In this document: one piece after another, positions 18,101 to 26,597 of the stretch
Numbering within the stretch: the first letter of the stretch is position 1
Layout of the letters: each line of letters opens with the position of its first letter
Origin: Streptomyces sp. NBC_00259
Lineage (GTDB): Bacteria; Actinomycetota; Actinomycetes; Streptomycetales; Streptomycetaceae
Assembly: GCF_036181745.1 (NCBI RefSeq)
Contig: NZ_CP108080.1
Location: 1,550,001 to 1,614,000 of the forward strand
Length of the DNA stretch: 64,000 nucleotides
Direction: 5' to 3'
Notes under the pieces: generated by a model
Seen by the model: the letters and a program-made list of their open reading frames with translations, nothing else
Databases searched by the model: none
Told to the model about the DNA's origin: nothing
Made by a program: the position numbers and the translations under genes

Positions 18101-18626
18101 CGTACCGCTCCCGCCAGGGCGCGAGCAGCCGGGCGGCCCGGTCGGGGCGGCCCGCGGCCAGCGCCCTGCCCACCTCGGAGTCGGGTCCGAGCAGCACGGT
18201 GAGCCCGGCGGGGCCGCCGTCCAGGGCGTCCCGTCCGAGGGCGGGCCGGTCGGTGCCGGCGTGGGCGGCGGTGATCAGCCGACAGAGTTCCGCCCAGCCG
18301 GCGGCGCCGTCGCGAGCGAGGAAGGTGACGCGCGGCGCGGACTCGTCGATGAAGGCCCCGCCTCGCACCGGAGTGCGCCGGCGGCCGGTTCCGTCCGCCC
18401 CCTCGGCCCGCTCCCGTACGGCGAGATCGGCCCCGAACAGCGGCCGCACCCCCGCCTTGACGCAGGCCTTGGCGAAGCGGACCGCCCCCGCGACCGTGTC
18501 GCGGTCGGTCAGCGCGAGGGCCCCCATCCCCCGCTCGGCGGCGCGCTCGACCAGCCGTTCCGGATGCGAGGCCCCGTACCGCACGGAGAATCCGGACACG
18601 GTGTGCAGATGCGTGAAACCGGGCAC
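15183..18626 (-). CDS. dnaE2: Error-prone DNA polymerase DnaE2
   Basis: A 1147-residue C-family polymerase. The PHP domain starts at VPGFTHLHTVSGFSVRYGAS. The palm has FALPDIDIDVESARR, the PDIDID catalytic motif. The fingers and beta-binding parts (GSGAGSLVNHLLGI, FGSYGFCKAHAVAFA) and a C-terminal OB region (GATVLVAGAKAATQTPP) follow. The GTG at 18626 is preceded by AGGAGG at 5 bases, which decides the start over an upstream TTG. In actinobacteria DnaE2 performs induced translesion synthesis. A LexA-type box 60 bp upstream supports SOS control, and the next gene encodes its Y-family partner. Nothing looks truncated. Confidence 0.95.
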   Translation of the reverse strand: MPGFTHLHTVSGFSVRYGASHPERLVERAAERGMGALALTDRDTVAGAVRFAKACVKAGVRPLFGADLAVRERAEGADGTGRRRTPVRGGAFIDESAPRVTFLARDGAAGWAELCRLITAAHAGTDRPALGRDALDGGPAGLTVLLGPDSEVGRALAAGRPDRAARLLAPWRERYGDALRLEAVHHGTGGTGPGSLRLAARTVGFAAEQGVRAVLSNAVRYADPDQGPVADVLDAARRLVPVDPSRGLDSGERWLKGADDMSRTAERVVEAAGLRRDAAHRLLAVTEETAAECLVDPGDGLGMGYAYYPEPRLVGAGRRTAQRVLASRAAAGMVLRGYDRRPDAREYWERMRSELDIIDFHGNATYFLTVAQVVDDTRDMGIRVAARGSGAGSLVNHLLGIAHADPVEQRLLMERFLSKRRFALPDIDIDVESARRLEVYRAIIDRFGEERVATVAMPETYRVRHAIRDVGAALSMDPAEIDRLAKAFPHIRARDARAAMEELPELREVAKEKGGHHRLWELVEALDALPRGVAMHPCGVLISDSSLLRRTPVMPTSGEGFPMSQFDKDDVEDLGLLKLDVLGVRMQSAMAHAVAEVARATGERIDLDDPGQVPPGDPATYQLVRSAETLGCFQIESPGQRDLVGRLQPANFHDLVVDISLFRPGPVAADMVRPFIEARHGRAPVRFPHSDLAGPLGETYGVVVFHEQIIEMVNILTGCGRDEADRVRRGLSDPESQERIKVWFARQAERKGYAAEVIARAWEIIEAFGSYGFCKAHAVAFAVPTYQSAWLKAHHPAAFYAGLLTHDPGMYPKRLLLADARRRGVPVLPLDVNRSAVAYQIELVSGEKWGIRLALADVHGISETEAARIEAGRPYTSLLDFWERARPARPVAERLAQVGALDEFGGNRRDLLLHLAELHRTQRGLASHGGQLPLGGGRRTASVGLPDLSEAERLSAELGVLGMDASRHLMADHHAFLDELGAIPARRLRDVEHGATVLVAGAKAATQTPPIRSGRRVVFTTLDDGTGLVDLAFFDDSHEACAHTVFHSWLLLVRGVVQRRGPRSLSVVGSAAWNLADLIEIRRTGGLDAVAERLTTTDPDEPTAPAAGRSIRMSTGYELNAWADLRPAGEGAAPARKLWHQSPGSAG

Positions 18627-18685
18627 CCGCACCTCCTGGCTCAATCCGTTCTCACCTCCCCCTCGCCTCCACCATAGACCAAGTT

Positions 18686-18701
18686 TCGAACGTTCGTGCG
18701 A
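18686..18701 (-). promoter_or_regulatory. LexA/SOS box upstream of dnaE2
   Basis: Read on the minus strand, TCGCACGAACGTTCGA matches the actinobacterial SOS consensus TCGAAC-N4-GTTCGA with one mismatch. It sits 60 bp upstream of the chosen dnaE2 start. Confidence 0.8.
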
Positions 18702-18729
18702 TTGACGCGTGGGGCACATGCCGGAAGGT

Positions 18730-18771
18730 CCCGGTGGGCGCCGACCGGGTGCCCGGCAGGCGCCCACCGGG
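18730..18771. other. Strong intergenic hairpin upstream of the AI-2E gene
   Basis: CCCGGTGGGCGCC (18730-18742) and GGCGCCCACCGGG (18759-18771) are perfectly complementary over 13 bp with a 16-nt loop. Partial pairing extends outward to about 18721-18780. It lies between the dnaE2 promoter and the rightward transporter gene. It may be a terminator, an attenuator or a structured 5' leader. Confidence 0.6.
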
Positions 18772-18836
18772 TGCCTTCGGGCTAATGTCCGGTGGGCCGC
18801 GTTGGGCCCGCGGCCGCCGGTGGTACGAGTCGGGCG

Positions 18837-20143
18837 ATGCCCAGGCAATCCGATCAGCGACGGCACCGGATCCGCGCGGCGCGGCGTCCCGTGCGCGGTC
18901 CCGGCCGCCCTGGGTCCCGTATCGGTGAAGCCGCCACCGGGGAGGCTCCCACCGGGGAGGCCGCCACCGACCGGTATGCGGAATCGCGGGTGGCGCCCGC
19001 CCTGCGGACCGCCGCCGCCTACGCCTGGCGGCTCCTGGTGGTCGGAGCCGTCGTGTACGCCGTCTTCTCGGTCCTCGGGCGCTTCCACGAGATCGCGGTG
19101 GCCGTCTTCCTCGGTCTCGTCGGCACGGCGATGCTCCGGTCGGTGACCGATCTGCTGGCCCGCCGGATTCCGCGGCCGCTCGCCGTGGCCGTGGCGCTGA
19201 TCAGCAGTCTCGCCCTGATCCTCGGGTGCTGGCCCTGGTCGGCGAGACGGTCGCCGGGGAGCTGACCGTGCTGCAGCGCGAGTTCGGCGCCGGGGTCGAG
19301 AGGATCGAACGCTGGCTGGAACAGCCTCCGTTCCGGGTGAACCCGGAAGCGCTCACGGACGTCCGATCATGGATCGGCCGGTTCCTCTCCAGCCATCGGT
19401 CCACCCTGATCAGTACGGCGCTCAGCGGCGCGGGCCGGCTGGTGGAGGTGCTGACGACGCTGGCGCTCGCGCTGTTCTCCTCGGTGTTCTTCCTGCACTC
19501 GGGCGACCGTCAGTGGAACTGGTTCTGCGACCAGCTGCCGCCGTCCGCGCGGGAGCGGGTGTCGGTGGCGGGCCGTGCGGCGTGGCGGACGTTCACCGGA
19601 TACACGCACGGCATCGTGCTGGTGGCGGCGACCAACGCGATCCTCGTCGGTGTGGCGCTCTACGCCCTCGGGGTCCCGCTGGCCGTGCCGCTGGCGCTGC
19701 TGGAGTTCTTCGCCGCCTTCATTCCGCTCATCGCCTCGCCCATCGCGCTCGCCGTCGCCGCGATCGTGGCACTGGCGGCCAAGGGCCCGGTCGTCGCCGC
19801 CGTCGTCATCGCGCTGATCGTGGTCATCGGCCAGCTCGAGGGGCATGTGCTCCACCCGGTCGTGATGAGCTGGGCCGTACGACTGCATCCGCTCGTCGTC
19901 GCGCTGTCGGTCATCGGCGGTGCCATCGCCGCCGGGGTGATCGGCGCGGTGGTGGCCGTACCGATCGTGTCCGTCCTCTGGTCGGTGCGCCAGGCGCTGC
20001 GCGCCCTGCACCACCAGGGCGAGGGCCGGGGCCAGGACCTCGCACCCGACCTCGCGCCCGGCCTCGGGCACCACCCGGGACCCGAGCTCGTGCCCGACCC
20101 GGGACCCGGCCTCGGGCACGACCCGGGCCCGGGTCGCCCCTGA
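18837..20143 (+). pseudogene. AI-2E family transporter gene broken by a one-base deletion
   Basis: Two overlapping frames together make one AI-2E (PF01594-type) permease. The first (18837-19265) ends RPLAVAVALISSLALILGCW and then runs into unrelated residues. The second picks up at 19226 as VLALVGETVAGELTVLQREF and continues with the family's core: LLEFFAAFIPLIASPIALAV and GQLEGHVLHPVVMSWAVRLHPLVVALSV. Restoring one G at 19224-19226 (GGG to GGGG) gives a continuous ...LALILGVLALVGETV... The product would be about 435 residues, ending in a Pro/Gly/Asp-rich tail (PGLGHDPGPGRP). The break may be a real inactivating mutation or a base-call error. Some second-frame product could start at the GTG at 19226. 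Confidence 0.8.
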
Positions 20144-20174
20144 GGACGGCCCGGGCCCGGGAAGTGGAACAGGA

Positions 20175-21263
20175 TCAGCCGATCTCGGCGCCGAAGACCT
20201 GCAGCGCCTCCGTCACCGGCTGGAAGAACGTCTCGCCGCCCGAGGAGCAGTCACCGCTGCCGCCCGAGGTCAGACCGATCGCGGTGTCGCCCGCGAAGAG
20301 CGAGCCGCCGCTGTCGCCGGGCTCGGCGCAGACCGTCGTCTGGATGAGCCCGTTGACGATCTGGCCGTTGCCGTAGTTCACGGTGGCGTCGAGACCGGTG
20401 ACCTCGCCCTCGTGCACCTGCGTGGTCGAGCCGCTGCGGGACACCTGCATGCCGACGGTCGCCTCGCCCGCCTTGGTGATCTCCTGCGTGCTGCCGTTGT
20501 AGAGGTCCACCGCGCTGGGGTGCTCGGTGTCGCCGCTGTACTTGACGAGCGCGAAGTCGTTCTCGGGGAACTGCGAGTCGACCATGCTGCCGATCGCCGG
20601 GCCGCCGGCGGACTCGGACCACTCGCTGCCGGTCTCACCGCAGTGACCCGCCGTGATGAAGTGCGGCTCGCCGTCCTTGACGACGTTGAAGCCGAGCGAA
20701 CAGCGGCCGCCGCCGCTGTGGATGGCGTCACCACCGGCGATGAAGGGCTTGAACTCCCCCGCCGTCTTCTTCAGTTCCGCCTTCGCGCCGAGGCCCTTCA
20801 CGACCTCCTGGAGCTTCGTCAGGTTCGCGCCCTTGACCGTACGGTCGGCCGTGACGACCACCTTGTTGGTCACCGGGTCGGTGGCCCAGGACGTGCCGGG
20901 GATGGTGGCGCGCTCGGTGAGGGTCTGCCGGGCGGTCTTCAGCTCGGCGAGCGTGTGCTCGACGATTCTGGCCTTGCCTCCGGCCTTGCGCACGGACTCG
21001 GCGGCCGCCTCGTCCACCACATTCATCACGAGCGCCTTGGCGTCGGCGTCGTAGTACGCGCCGGCCGCGTCGACGCCCAGGTCCTTACCGAGCGTCGAGG
21101 CGAGATTTCCGGCCGCCGACGCCGACAGCTGCTTGACGGTGAACGCGGGCTTCTCCTCGCTGGCGTTCGCAGTCTGCAAGGTGACTCCAGCGGCAACGAG
21201 AGCGACGACGGCTCCGCCCGCCATCGCCGCGCGCCTCTTGGGTATCCGTCGGTGGTTCAACAT
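20175..21263 (-). CDS. Secreted S1E (streptogrisin/alpha-lytic family) serine protease
   Basis: A 362-residue preproenzyme. The signal peptide is MLNHRRIPKRRAAMAGGAVV..., the prodomain of about 140 residues includes the alpha-lytic-type propeptide (TNKVVVTADRTV), and the mature domain starts near FIAGGDAIHSGGGRCSLGFN. The triad is complete: His in FITAGHC, Asp in ENDFALVKY, Ser in EPGDSGGSLF. The disulfide Cys pattern is typical of streptogrisins. There is no C-terminal binding domain. It starts at ATG 21263 with AGGAGG close upstream. It is a paralogue of the sprB-like gene at 32995 but has a longer prodomain, resembling SprD/SprE-type enzymes. Exported proteolysis is the likely role. Confidence 0.92.
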   Translation of the reverse strand: MLNHRRIPKRRAAMAGGAVVALVAAGVTLQTANASEEKPAFTVKQLSASAAGNLASTLGKDLGVDAAGAYYDADAKALVMNVVDEAAAESVRKAGGKARIVEHTLAELKTARQTLTERATIPGTSWATDPVTNKVVVTADRTVKGANLTKLQEVVKGLGAKAELKKTAGEFKPFIAGGDAIHSGGGRCSLGFNVVKDGEPHFITAGHCGETGSEWSESAGGPAIGSMVDSQFPENDFALVKYSGDTEHPSAVDLYNGSTQEITKAGEATVGMQVSRSGSTTQVHEGEVTGLDATVNYGNGQIVNGLIQTTVCAEPGDSGGSLFAGDTAIGLTSGGSGDCSSGGETFFQPVTEALQVFGAEIG

Positions 21264-21691
21264 CGACCTCCTGTGGGGGCCGCGTACGGGCAGTGGGGTG
21301 CCCGGACACGGAGGATGGGGCGCCCACTATTCCGATACGCGCCGGTAGCACACAAGGTCGAGTTCAGGACGCGCACACGACACCACCAATGCGCCCTCTG
21401 CACCTTCACTACCGGAGGTCACCACAGGTCGGTTTCGATTGCGAACACCCCGTGCTACCGGGCCATGTGCGGCGGGTAAGGACTAGTCCTGTCCGGTTCT
21501 TCACGCGGAATCAGGCCGAACGGGCTCATTGAAGCCTTTCGCCGACCACCCCCTGATGGGTAATCATCAAGGGGGAGGGGAATGCCAGGACAGTATTGCT
21601 GCACATGGCACATGTGCATGACCCATGTGTACGACTGACAGGAATACCCGGCATACGGGGATACATGGAACCCCATGGCGAAGGAGGGGCG
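21264..21691. promoter_or_regulatory. Divergent intergenic region with two dyads
   Basis: The 428 bp between the protease and the hydrolase contains CCCCCTGATG...CATCAAGGGGG (21550-21576, one bulge) and a perfect 8+3+8 palindrome, TGCACATG-GCA-CATGTGCA, at 21600-21618. It is less GC-rich than the flanking genes. The 8+3+8 dyad lies about 75 bp before the hydrolase start and is a good operator candidate. No gene is evident. Confidence 0.5.
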
Positions 21692-22576
21692 GTGCGACGT
21701 CGGGTGCGCGCGTCGGACGGGCGGCATCTGATGGTGGAGCGCCTGGGGGACCCGCGGGGCAGGCCCGTCTTCCTGCTGCACGGCACCCCCGGCAGCAGGC
21801 TGGGCCCGGCCCCGCGCGGCATGGTGCTGTACCAGCGCGGGATGCAGCTGATCGCGTACGACCGGCCCGGCTACGGCGGCTCCGACCGGCTGGAGGGGCG
21901 CAGCGTGGCCGATGTGGTCCAGGACGTACGGGCGATCGCCGACGCGCTGGAGCTCGACCGGTTCGCCGTGGTGGGCCGCTCGGGGGGCGCGCCGCACGCG
22001 CTGGCCTGTGCCGCGCTGATGCCCGACCGGGTGACCAGGGCCGCGGCCCTGGTGACGCTGGCGCCGCGGGACGCGGACGGTCTTGACTGGTTCGAGGGCA
22101 TGGCCGCGTCCAACGTCCTGGAGTACACGACGGCCACGGTCGACCCGGACCGGCTCACCGCGCGGTTCATCCTGCGTTCGGCGGAGATCCGGCGCGATCC
22201 GTTCCGGCTGCTCAACGATCTACGCCGGGAGCTGACGGACTCCGACCGGATGGTCGTCGCGGACGCCGGCGTACGGACGATGCTGCTGCGCAACTACCAG
22301 GAGGCGCTGCGGACGTCGGCGTACGGCTGGATCGACGACGCCCTCGCCTTCTGCAGTCCCTGGGGATTCGATCCCGCGGAGATCACCGCGCCCGTGCTGC
22401 TGTGGCACGGCGAGAAGGACGTCTTCTCTCCGGTCGGCCACTCGCGGTGGCTCGCGCAGCGCATCCCGGGCGCGACGGCGGTCCTGGAGCCCGCCGCCGC
22501 GCACTTCGACGCGCTGCACGCGCTGCCCCGCGTCCTGACCTGGCTCCTCGACCCGTCGCTGGAGGACCCGTCCTAG
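21692..22576 (+). CDS. Alpha/beta hydrolase
   Basis: A 294-residue protein. VFLLHGTPGSRLGP carries the HG oxyanion motif, AVVGRSGGAPHALACA the nucleophile elbow (GRSGG), PVLLWHGEKDVFSPV the acid, and AAAHFDALH the His. That is a complete hydrolase triad. I chose the GTG at 21692 because AAGGAGG lies 4 bases upstream. In-frame starts at 21665 and earlier lack a good site. There is no signal peptide, so it is cytoplasmic. The substrate is unknown: esterase, haloperoxidase-like and lactonase activities are all possible. It is convergent with fxsT. Confidence 0.85.
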   Translation: MRRRVRASDGRHLMVERLGDPRGRPVFLLHGTPGSRLGPAPRGMVLYQRGMQLIAYDRPGYGGSDRLEGRSVADVVQDVRAIADALELDRFAVVGRSGGAPHALACAALMPDRVTRAAALVTLAPRDADGLDWFEGMAASNVLEYTTATVDPDRLTARFILRSAEIRRDPFRLLNDLRRELTDSDRMVVADAGVRTMLLRNYQEALRTSAYGWIDDALAFCSPWGFDPAEITAPVLLWHGEKDVFSPVGHSRWLAQRIPGATAVLEPAAAHFDALHALPRVLTWLLDPSLEDPS

Positions 22577-22594
22577 AGGGCCTGCCATGGAGGA

Positions 22595-22633
22595 CCCGCA
22601 CCGAGGGCTCTCGTTGAAGTCCCTCGGTGCGGG
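22595..22633. terminator. Bidirectional hairpin between hydrolase and fxsT
   Basis: CCCGCACCGAGGG and CCCTCGGTGCGGG form a perfect 13-bp stem with a 13-nt loop between convergent stop codons. Confidence 0.8.
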
Positions 22634-22667
22634 GGCTCGGTACGGGGGCTCGGGGCGGAGCCCCGCG

Positions 22668-25600
22668 TCACACCGCCAGCGGCTCCAGGTCCCGGTGGAT
22701 CCTGCGTTCGTCCCTGGCGATCCGGGTCATCGCATGGTCCTCCCCGAGGAGCCGCCCCAGTTCCTCCACGGTCTCGGCGCGCAGCAGCGCCGCCTCGTCC
22801 TTGCGTCCCAGCGCGCCGAGCGTCACCGCCATGTTGGAGGAGACGGCGAGGACCTCGGGGTGGTGGGAGCCCAGGACCTCGCGGAGTTTCATGACGGCCC
22901 GCCGCTCGGTGTCCAGCGCGGCTTCCAGCTCGCCGAGGTCCGCGCGGGCGTTGGCGAGGTTGACGGTGCAGAACAGCGTGTGCGGATGGGCGGTGCCGAG
23001 GACGTCGGTCATCCTGCGGACGGTGGGCAGCAGCACCTGTTCCGCGGTTTCGGGGTCGCCGCAGCCCCACTGGTAGATGCCGAGGTTGTTGAGCGCGGCG
23101 AGGGTGTACGGATGCTTCTCGCCCGGCACCTTCATGTACTGGTCCACGACCTCCTGGGCCAGGTCCCGGGCGGCCACCGGCTCGCCGGCGGCGAACAGGT
23201 CGGCCGCCAGGTTCAGATCGCAGGCGAGCGAGTCCGGGTTGGCCGAGGTGTACTTGGCGCGGTAGCGGTTGCGGGTGGCCGTCGTCAGCCGTCGGGCGTC
23301 CTCGAGCAGGCCGGCCCGCCGCAGTGAGACGGCGAGGCTCTTGGCCGCGGCCAGGGTGCCGGGGAAGGTCCGGCCGAGGGTCTGCTTGTAGATGTCGTAG
23401 GTGCGGCTGAGCAGGCCGACCGAGTCCTCGTAGCGGCCGACCTCCCGCAGGTCGCGGGAGAGCGAGGTGGCCGAGGACAGCGTGTACGGGTGCTCGGGGC
23501 CGAGCACTTCGGTACGGCGGTCGAAGACGTCCTGGTCGATCTCGCGGGCGCGTGCGTACTGGCCGACCATGCGCAGGTTGAGCGCGAGGTTGTTGGCGGC
23601 GGCCAGGGTGCGCGGGTGGGACTCGTGGAAGATCTGGCTGAATCCCTCGTGGGCCTCGGTGGCCAGCTCCATGGCCTTGCCGTACTGGCCGAGGGTGCCG
23701 AGGTCCATGGCGAGACCGCTGGTGGTCATGTACGTGTGCGGATGGGAGGGGCCGAGGACGATGCGCTGGCGTTCCAGGGTGACCTCGTCGAGCTCGCGCG
23801 CCTCCACGTAACGGCCCTGGGAGCGGAAGATGTTGGAGAGGTGGAAGCGCAGGTACAGGTACTGCAGATCGTCGTTCCCGAGCATCTCCCGCCAGGATTC
23901 GCGCAGTTCGTCGCCGAGCGCCCCGGCCGCCTGCCAGTCGCCGCGCTTCCAGAGGTAGCGCACCCGGTCGATGAGGAGCCGGCGGGTCTCCGGCTCCTTG
24001 CAGAAGCGGGCCTCCGAGGGGCCGAGGTGGGGCCAGATGGTGGTGAACCGCGGCCAGGTCTCGGGGTTGTCGATCGGCTCGTCGTCGTCGGGGCGCGCGC
24101 CGGCGAGGATGCGGTGGACGGCGTGCCGGGCGTCCTGCTGCTCCTGCTCGCTGAGCTGGGCCCGGATGACGGCCTGCACCAGCCGGTGCACCTGGATGGA
24201 GTTGGAGACCTGGTCCACCTTGGCGAGGGCGAACCGGCCGATCTCGCGGATGACCCGGCCGAGTACGAGCTTCTCCTGGAGGGAGGAGTCGTAGGGCTTG
24301 AGCGCCTCGATCATCTCCTTGCTGTAGAGCAGGTTCGCGGAGATCGGTTCCGGTGCGAAGAACGCGCACAGCTGGAGCAGCCGTACGGCGGCGGGTGAGC
24401 GTTCCTTGAGCCGTTCGATGGAGACGTTCCAGGTCGCGGCGACCGGCTCGGGGTAGCCGGCGGGCTGGTTGAGCGCGAGGACGCTCGGCGCCTGCCTGCC
24501 GAGCTGTTCCAGGTAGGCGGCGACGGGTGTGGCGGTCTCGGCGATCCACGCCGCTGCCTGCTCGACGGCGAGCGGCAGGTCACCGACGGCGGCGGCGACC
24601 TGGTCGGCGTCCTCCAGGGTGAGTCCGGGCGCCCGGCGCTGGAGGTGCTCGACGGACTCCTCCCGCAGGAAGACGTCGACGGGCAGCGCGTCGCCGTACT
24701 GCGACCACGTCTGGTTCCTGGACGTGACGAGGATGTGCCCGCCGGTGGGGAAGAACCGCTTGAGCTGTTCGGGGTCGTCGGCGTTGTCGAAGACCAGCAG
24801 CCAGCGCGAGGTCGGTACGCCGCGCCGCAGCAGGTCGACGGCCTCCTGGGAGGCGGCGGCCATGTCCTCGCCGCCCTGGGCGCCGAGGCGGGTGCCGAGT
24901 TCGGCCAGTCCGGCGACGACGTCGTCGGACTGCTCGGAGGAGATCCACCACACCAGGTCGTAGTCGGCCATGAAGCGGTGCACGTACTCCAGTGCCACCT
25001 GGGTCTTGCCGACGCCGCCGAGCCCGTACAGCGTCTGGGGCTGCGGCAGGACGACGGCCATACCGCCGCCGAGCTGGTCGCGCATCCGCTCCAGGACGAC
25101 GGAGCGGCCGGTGAAGCCGGGGTTGCGGGCGGGCGCGTTCCAGATCTTGGGGACGGTGCCGGGGAACCGCGGGCCGGGCGCGACCCCGTCGGTGAGCTGG
25201 ATGGGCCGGTCGAGGGCGCGCAGCAGGGCGCTGGTGGCGTGGACCTCGTCGAGGCGGAAGAGGTCGACGGGGTTGCGGTCGATGTAGGGGGTGGTGAGGC
25301 GTACGTCGCCGACGCGCAGCGGCAGCAGCTGGCGCCGTCCGCCGCCGGGGTCCTCGGAGGCGGCCCGTTCCCACACCTCCACGGCGCGGGCGGACTTGAG
25401 GTACGCGCTGGAGAGCAGCACGACGGTGCGGGCCGCGGTCTCGGGGACGAGCGTGCCGGAGCCGTCCGGGGAGGGTTCCGCGGAGACGTCGCGCGGGACG
25501 ACGCGGAAGCCGGCGCGGGTGAGGACGGACTCGATCCAGTCGGCCCACATCCGGTTCTCGGCGACGTAGCTGAGGAAGAGGTCGGCGGGCATGGCGGGGC

Positions 25601-26597
25601 GGCGGCGGGTGAAGGCGTCCCTGATGCGCAGCCTGGCCTCCTCGCCGACGGCCGGCATGGAGGTGACTTCCTGGTCGGTGACGACGGCGGTGAGCCGTTC
25701 GAAGGCGGAGAGCAGGGAGTTGGTGAGTCCCGCCTCGTCGCCGAAGGTGGCCAGGGTCTCCTCGTAGGCGTAGTAGGGGCGGTACGGGATCTCCACCGCG
25801 CCCCAGTAGGCGGTGATGTCCTCGCCGGCGAGTCCGGTCGGGAAGCGGTCGAACTTCAGCCGGGCGAGGGCCCGTCCGGCGTCGGCCTTCTCCTTCTCGC
25901 CCTCGTCGATGCGCATGGGGACGGGGAGGATGCGGATGCCCCGGCCGCCGTAGCGTTCGTCGATCTGCCGTGCGACGGCCGCGGCGCCGTCGATGGACTG
26001 GTCGCTGAGGGTGAAGCAGTCGACGAGGACGTCGGGCAGATGGACGGTACAGATGTCGGCGATGTCGCTGAGGCCGGTGCGGCTGTCGATGAGGACGTAG
26101 TCGTAGTTGGCCTTCATGTCGTCGCGCAGGGCGTCGAAGAAGTGCCCGCCGCCGAGGCGGTCGTAGAAGTTGTCCCAGTCGAAGGTGGAGACGGTCGCCG
26201 AGTACTCGCGGTTCTGCTTGCCGGCGGAGACGAAGTCGAGGGTGCCGCCCTCGGGGAACTCCCAGCCGAGGCTCTCGGGGGTGAGGGAGACGGCGTGCGG
26301 CTGGATCCGGGCGTAGTCCCGGTGCCAGTCGTCGGGGCGCTGCACGGGGCTGGTGGCGGCCCAGGCGTACTCGGTGATCAGGTCGATGACACCGGTGGTG
26401 GCGCCGAGGGTGGAGGGGTCGAGGAAGGGATGGAAGAAGCGGTGCAGACCGGGGGCCTCCAGGTCCCAGTCGACGGCGAGGACCCGCTTTCCGTTCGCGG
26501 CGAGGATCCAGGCGGTGTTGGCCATGGCCATGGTCCGCCCGGTGCCTCCCTTGTACGAGTAGAACGTGACGATGCGTCCGTCACGACTGGCTGTCAT
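22668..26597 (-). CDS. fxsT: FxSxx-COOH system protein FxsT (MinD-like, TIR, NB-ARC, TPR)
   Basis: A 1309-residue multidomain protein. Residues 16-22 KGGTGRT begin a ParA/MinD-like ATPase with VLAVDWDLEAPGLHRF and DYVLIDSRTGLSDIADIC. From about 339, FLSYVAENRMWADWIESVL starts a TIR-type domain ending near LRVGDVRLTTPYIDR. The NB-ARC domain has GLGGVGKT (about 525), Walker B WLLVFDNADDPEQL, HILVTSRNQ and LPLAVEQAAAWIAE. From about 880 onward there are TPRs (LGPSHPHTYMTTSGLAMDLG; LGPEHPYTLSSATSLSRDL; LGTAHPHTLFCTVNLANA). This architecture is that of the tetratricopeptide protein of FxSxx-COOH loci. The ATG at 26597 has GGAGG 6 bases upstream and overlaps the end of fxsC by 17 bp. A STAND-type sensor or scaffold role is inferred. 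Confidence 0.9.
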   Translation of the reverse strand: MTASRDGRIVTFYSYKGGTGRTMAMANTAWILAANGKRVLAVDWDLEAPGLHRFFHPFLDPSTLGATTGVIDLITEYAWAATSPVQRPDDWHRDYARIQPHAVSLTPESLGWEFPEGGTLDFVSAGKQNREYSATVSTFDWDNFYDRLGGGHFFDALRDDMKANYDYVLIDSRTGLSDIADICTVHLPDVLVDCFTLSDQSIDGAAAVARQIDERYGGRGIRILPVPMRIDEGEKEKADAGRALARLKFDRFPTGLAGEDITAYWGAVEIPYRPYYAYEETLATFGDEAGLTNSLLSAFERLTAVVTDQEVTSMPAVGEEARLRIRDAFTRRRPAMPADLFLSYVAENRMWADWIESVLTRAGFRVVPRDVSAEPSPDGSGTLVPETAARTVVLLSSAYLKSARAVEVWERAASEDPGGGRRQLLPLRVGDVRLTTPYIDRNPVDLFRLDEVHATSALLRALDRPIQLTDGVAPGPRFPGTVPKIWNAPARNPGFTGRSVVLERMRDQLGGGMAVVLPQPQTLYGLGGVGKTQVALEYVHRFMADYDLVWWISSEQSDDVVAGLAELGTRLGAQGGEDMAAASQEAVDLLRRGVPTSRWLLVFDNADDPEQLKRFFPTGGHILVTSRNQTWSQYGDALPVDVFLREESVEHLQRRAPGLTLEDADQVAAAVGDLPLAVEQAAAWIAETATPVAAYLEQLGRQAPSVLALNQPAGYPEPVAATWNVSIERLKERSPAAVRLLQLCAFFAPEPISANLLYSKEMIEALKPYDSSLQEKLVLGRVIREIGRFALAKVDQVSNSIQVHRLVQAVIRAQLSEQEQQDARHAVHRILAGARPDDDEPIDNPETWPRFTTIWPHLGPSEARFCKEPETRRLLIDRVRYLWKRGDWQAAGALGDELRESWREMLGNDDLQYLYLRFHLSNIFRSQGRYVEARELDEVTLERQRIVLGPSHPHTYMTTSGLAMDLGTLGQYGKAMELATEAHEGFSQIFHESHPRTLAAANNLALNLRMVGQYARAREIDQDVFDRRTEVLGPEHPYTLSSATSLSRDLREVGRYEDSVGLLSRTYDIYKQTLGRTFPGTLAAAKSLAVSLRRAGLLEDARRLTTATRNRYRAKYTSANPDSLACDLNLAADLFAAGEPVAARDLAQEVVDQYMKVPGEKHPYTLAALNNLGIYQWGCGDPETAEQVLLPTVRRMTDVLGTAHPHTLFCTVNLANARADLGELEAALDTERRAVMKLREVLGSHHPEVLAVSSNMAVTLGALGRKDEAALLRAETVEELGRLLGEDHAMTRIARDERRIHRDLEPLAV

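Noticed and set aside
18627..19088. Upstream extension of the dnaE2 frame by 154 codons
   Set aside because: It runs through the LexA-type box and promoter and encodes Pro/Gly/Arg-rich non-homologous sequence.
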